Origin: Vulcanisaeta distributa
GTDB taxonomy: Archaea; Thermoproteota; Thermoprotei; Thermoproteales; Thermocladiaceae
NCBI GenBank assembly: GCA_002506645.1
Contig: DAXY01000043.1
Span: forward strand, 1-6,373
Direction of reading: 5' to 3'
DNA length: 6,373 bases
Part shown: positions 6,357 to 6,373 of the stretch, one piece after another
Layout of the letters: every line of letters starts with the position of its first letter
Position numbering within the stretch: the first letter of the stretch is position 1
The notes under the pieces: model-generated
What the model was told of the DNA's origin: nothing
Database searches by the model: none
Seen by the model: the letters and a program-made list of their open reading frames with translations, nothing else
Position numbers and translations under genes: made by a program

Positions 6357-6373
6357 ATGGACCTGATTAGGCT
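6357..6373 (+). CDS. Possible first codons of a downstream gene (cut by the window edge)
   Basis: After the glycosyltransferase stop, only one forward frame stays open to the end of the window; the other two meet stops. In that frame an ATG at 6357 reads MDLIR. A GAGGT (6348-6352) stands at Shine-Dalgarno distance before it, and AATATATA (6302-6309), inside the end of the glycosyltransferase gene, could serve as a TATA box giving a leader of about 25 bases. With only five codons visible there is no protein evidence. A TTG at 6354, a later start or a gene on the other strand are equally possible. Confidence 0.25.

Overview
The window looks like chromosomal DNA from a hyperthermophilic crenarchaeon. 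The evidence is a Hel308/Hjm-type DNA-repair helicase with an archaeal domain layout, heavy use of AGG for arginine, TATA boxes instead of bacterial -10/-35 elements, and starts with almost no 5' leader. The protein style would fit Thermoproteales (a Vulcanisaeta-, Caldivirga- or Thermocladium-like organism). That genus-level guess is an impression, not something I could test.

Five complete genes lie head to tail on the + strand and fill almost the whole window. In order they are: homoserine kinase (33-965), a DAO-family FAD-dependent oxidoreductase of unknown substrate (992-2116), a Hel308-type helicase (2138-4456), a sugar-1-phosphate nucleotidyltransferase (4507-5289) and a GT4-type glycosyltransferase (5328-6329). 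The last bases may hold the first codons of a sixth gene (from about 6357). I found no RNA genes, insertion sequences, CRISPR arrays or convincing terminators, and no gap longer than about 50 bases.

The genes are closely packed, but this does not look like one simple operon. Each intergenic gap, or the edge of the preceding gene, carries a TATA-like box centred about 24-33 bases upstream of the most plausible start codon. This suggests that each gene has its own promoter and makes a leaderless or nearly leaderless mRNA. The same spacing helps to choose between alternative starts for the first, third and fourth genes.

Functionally this is a mix of housekeeping genes: threonine biosynthesis, an amine or amino-acid type flavin oxidoreductase, replication-fork repair, and a likely glycan pair (sugar-nucleotide synthesis plus a glycosyltransferase). 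I see no evidence for a new defence, mobile or otherwise undescribed system. The points most worth a second look are a serine in place of an expected metal-binding aspartate in the nucleotidyltransferase, a PCNA-binding-like tail on the helicase, the helicase start codon, and the unassigned flavoenzyme.
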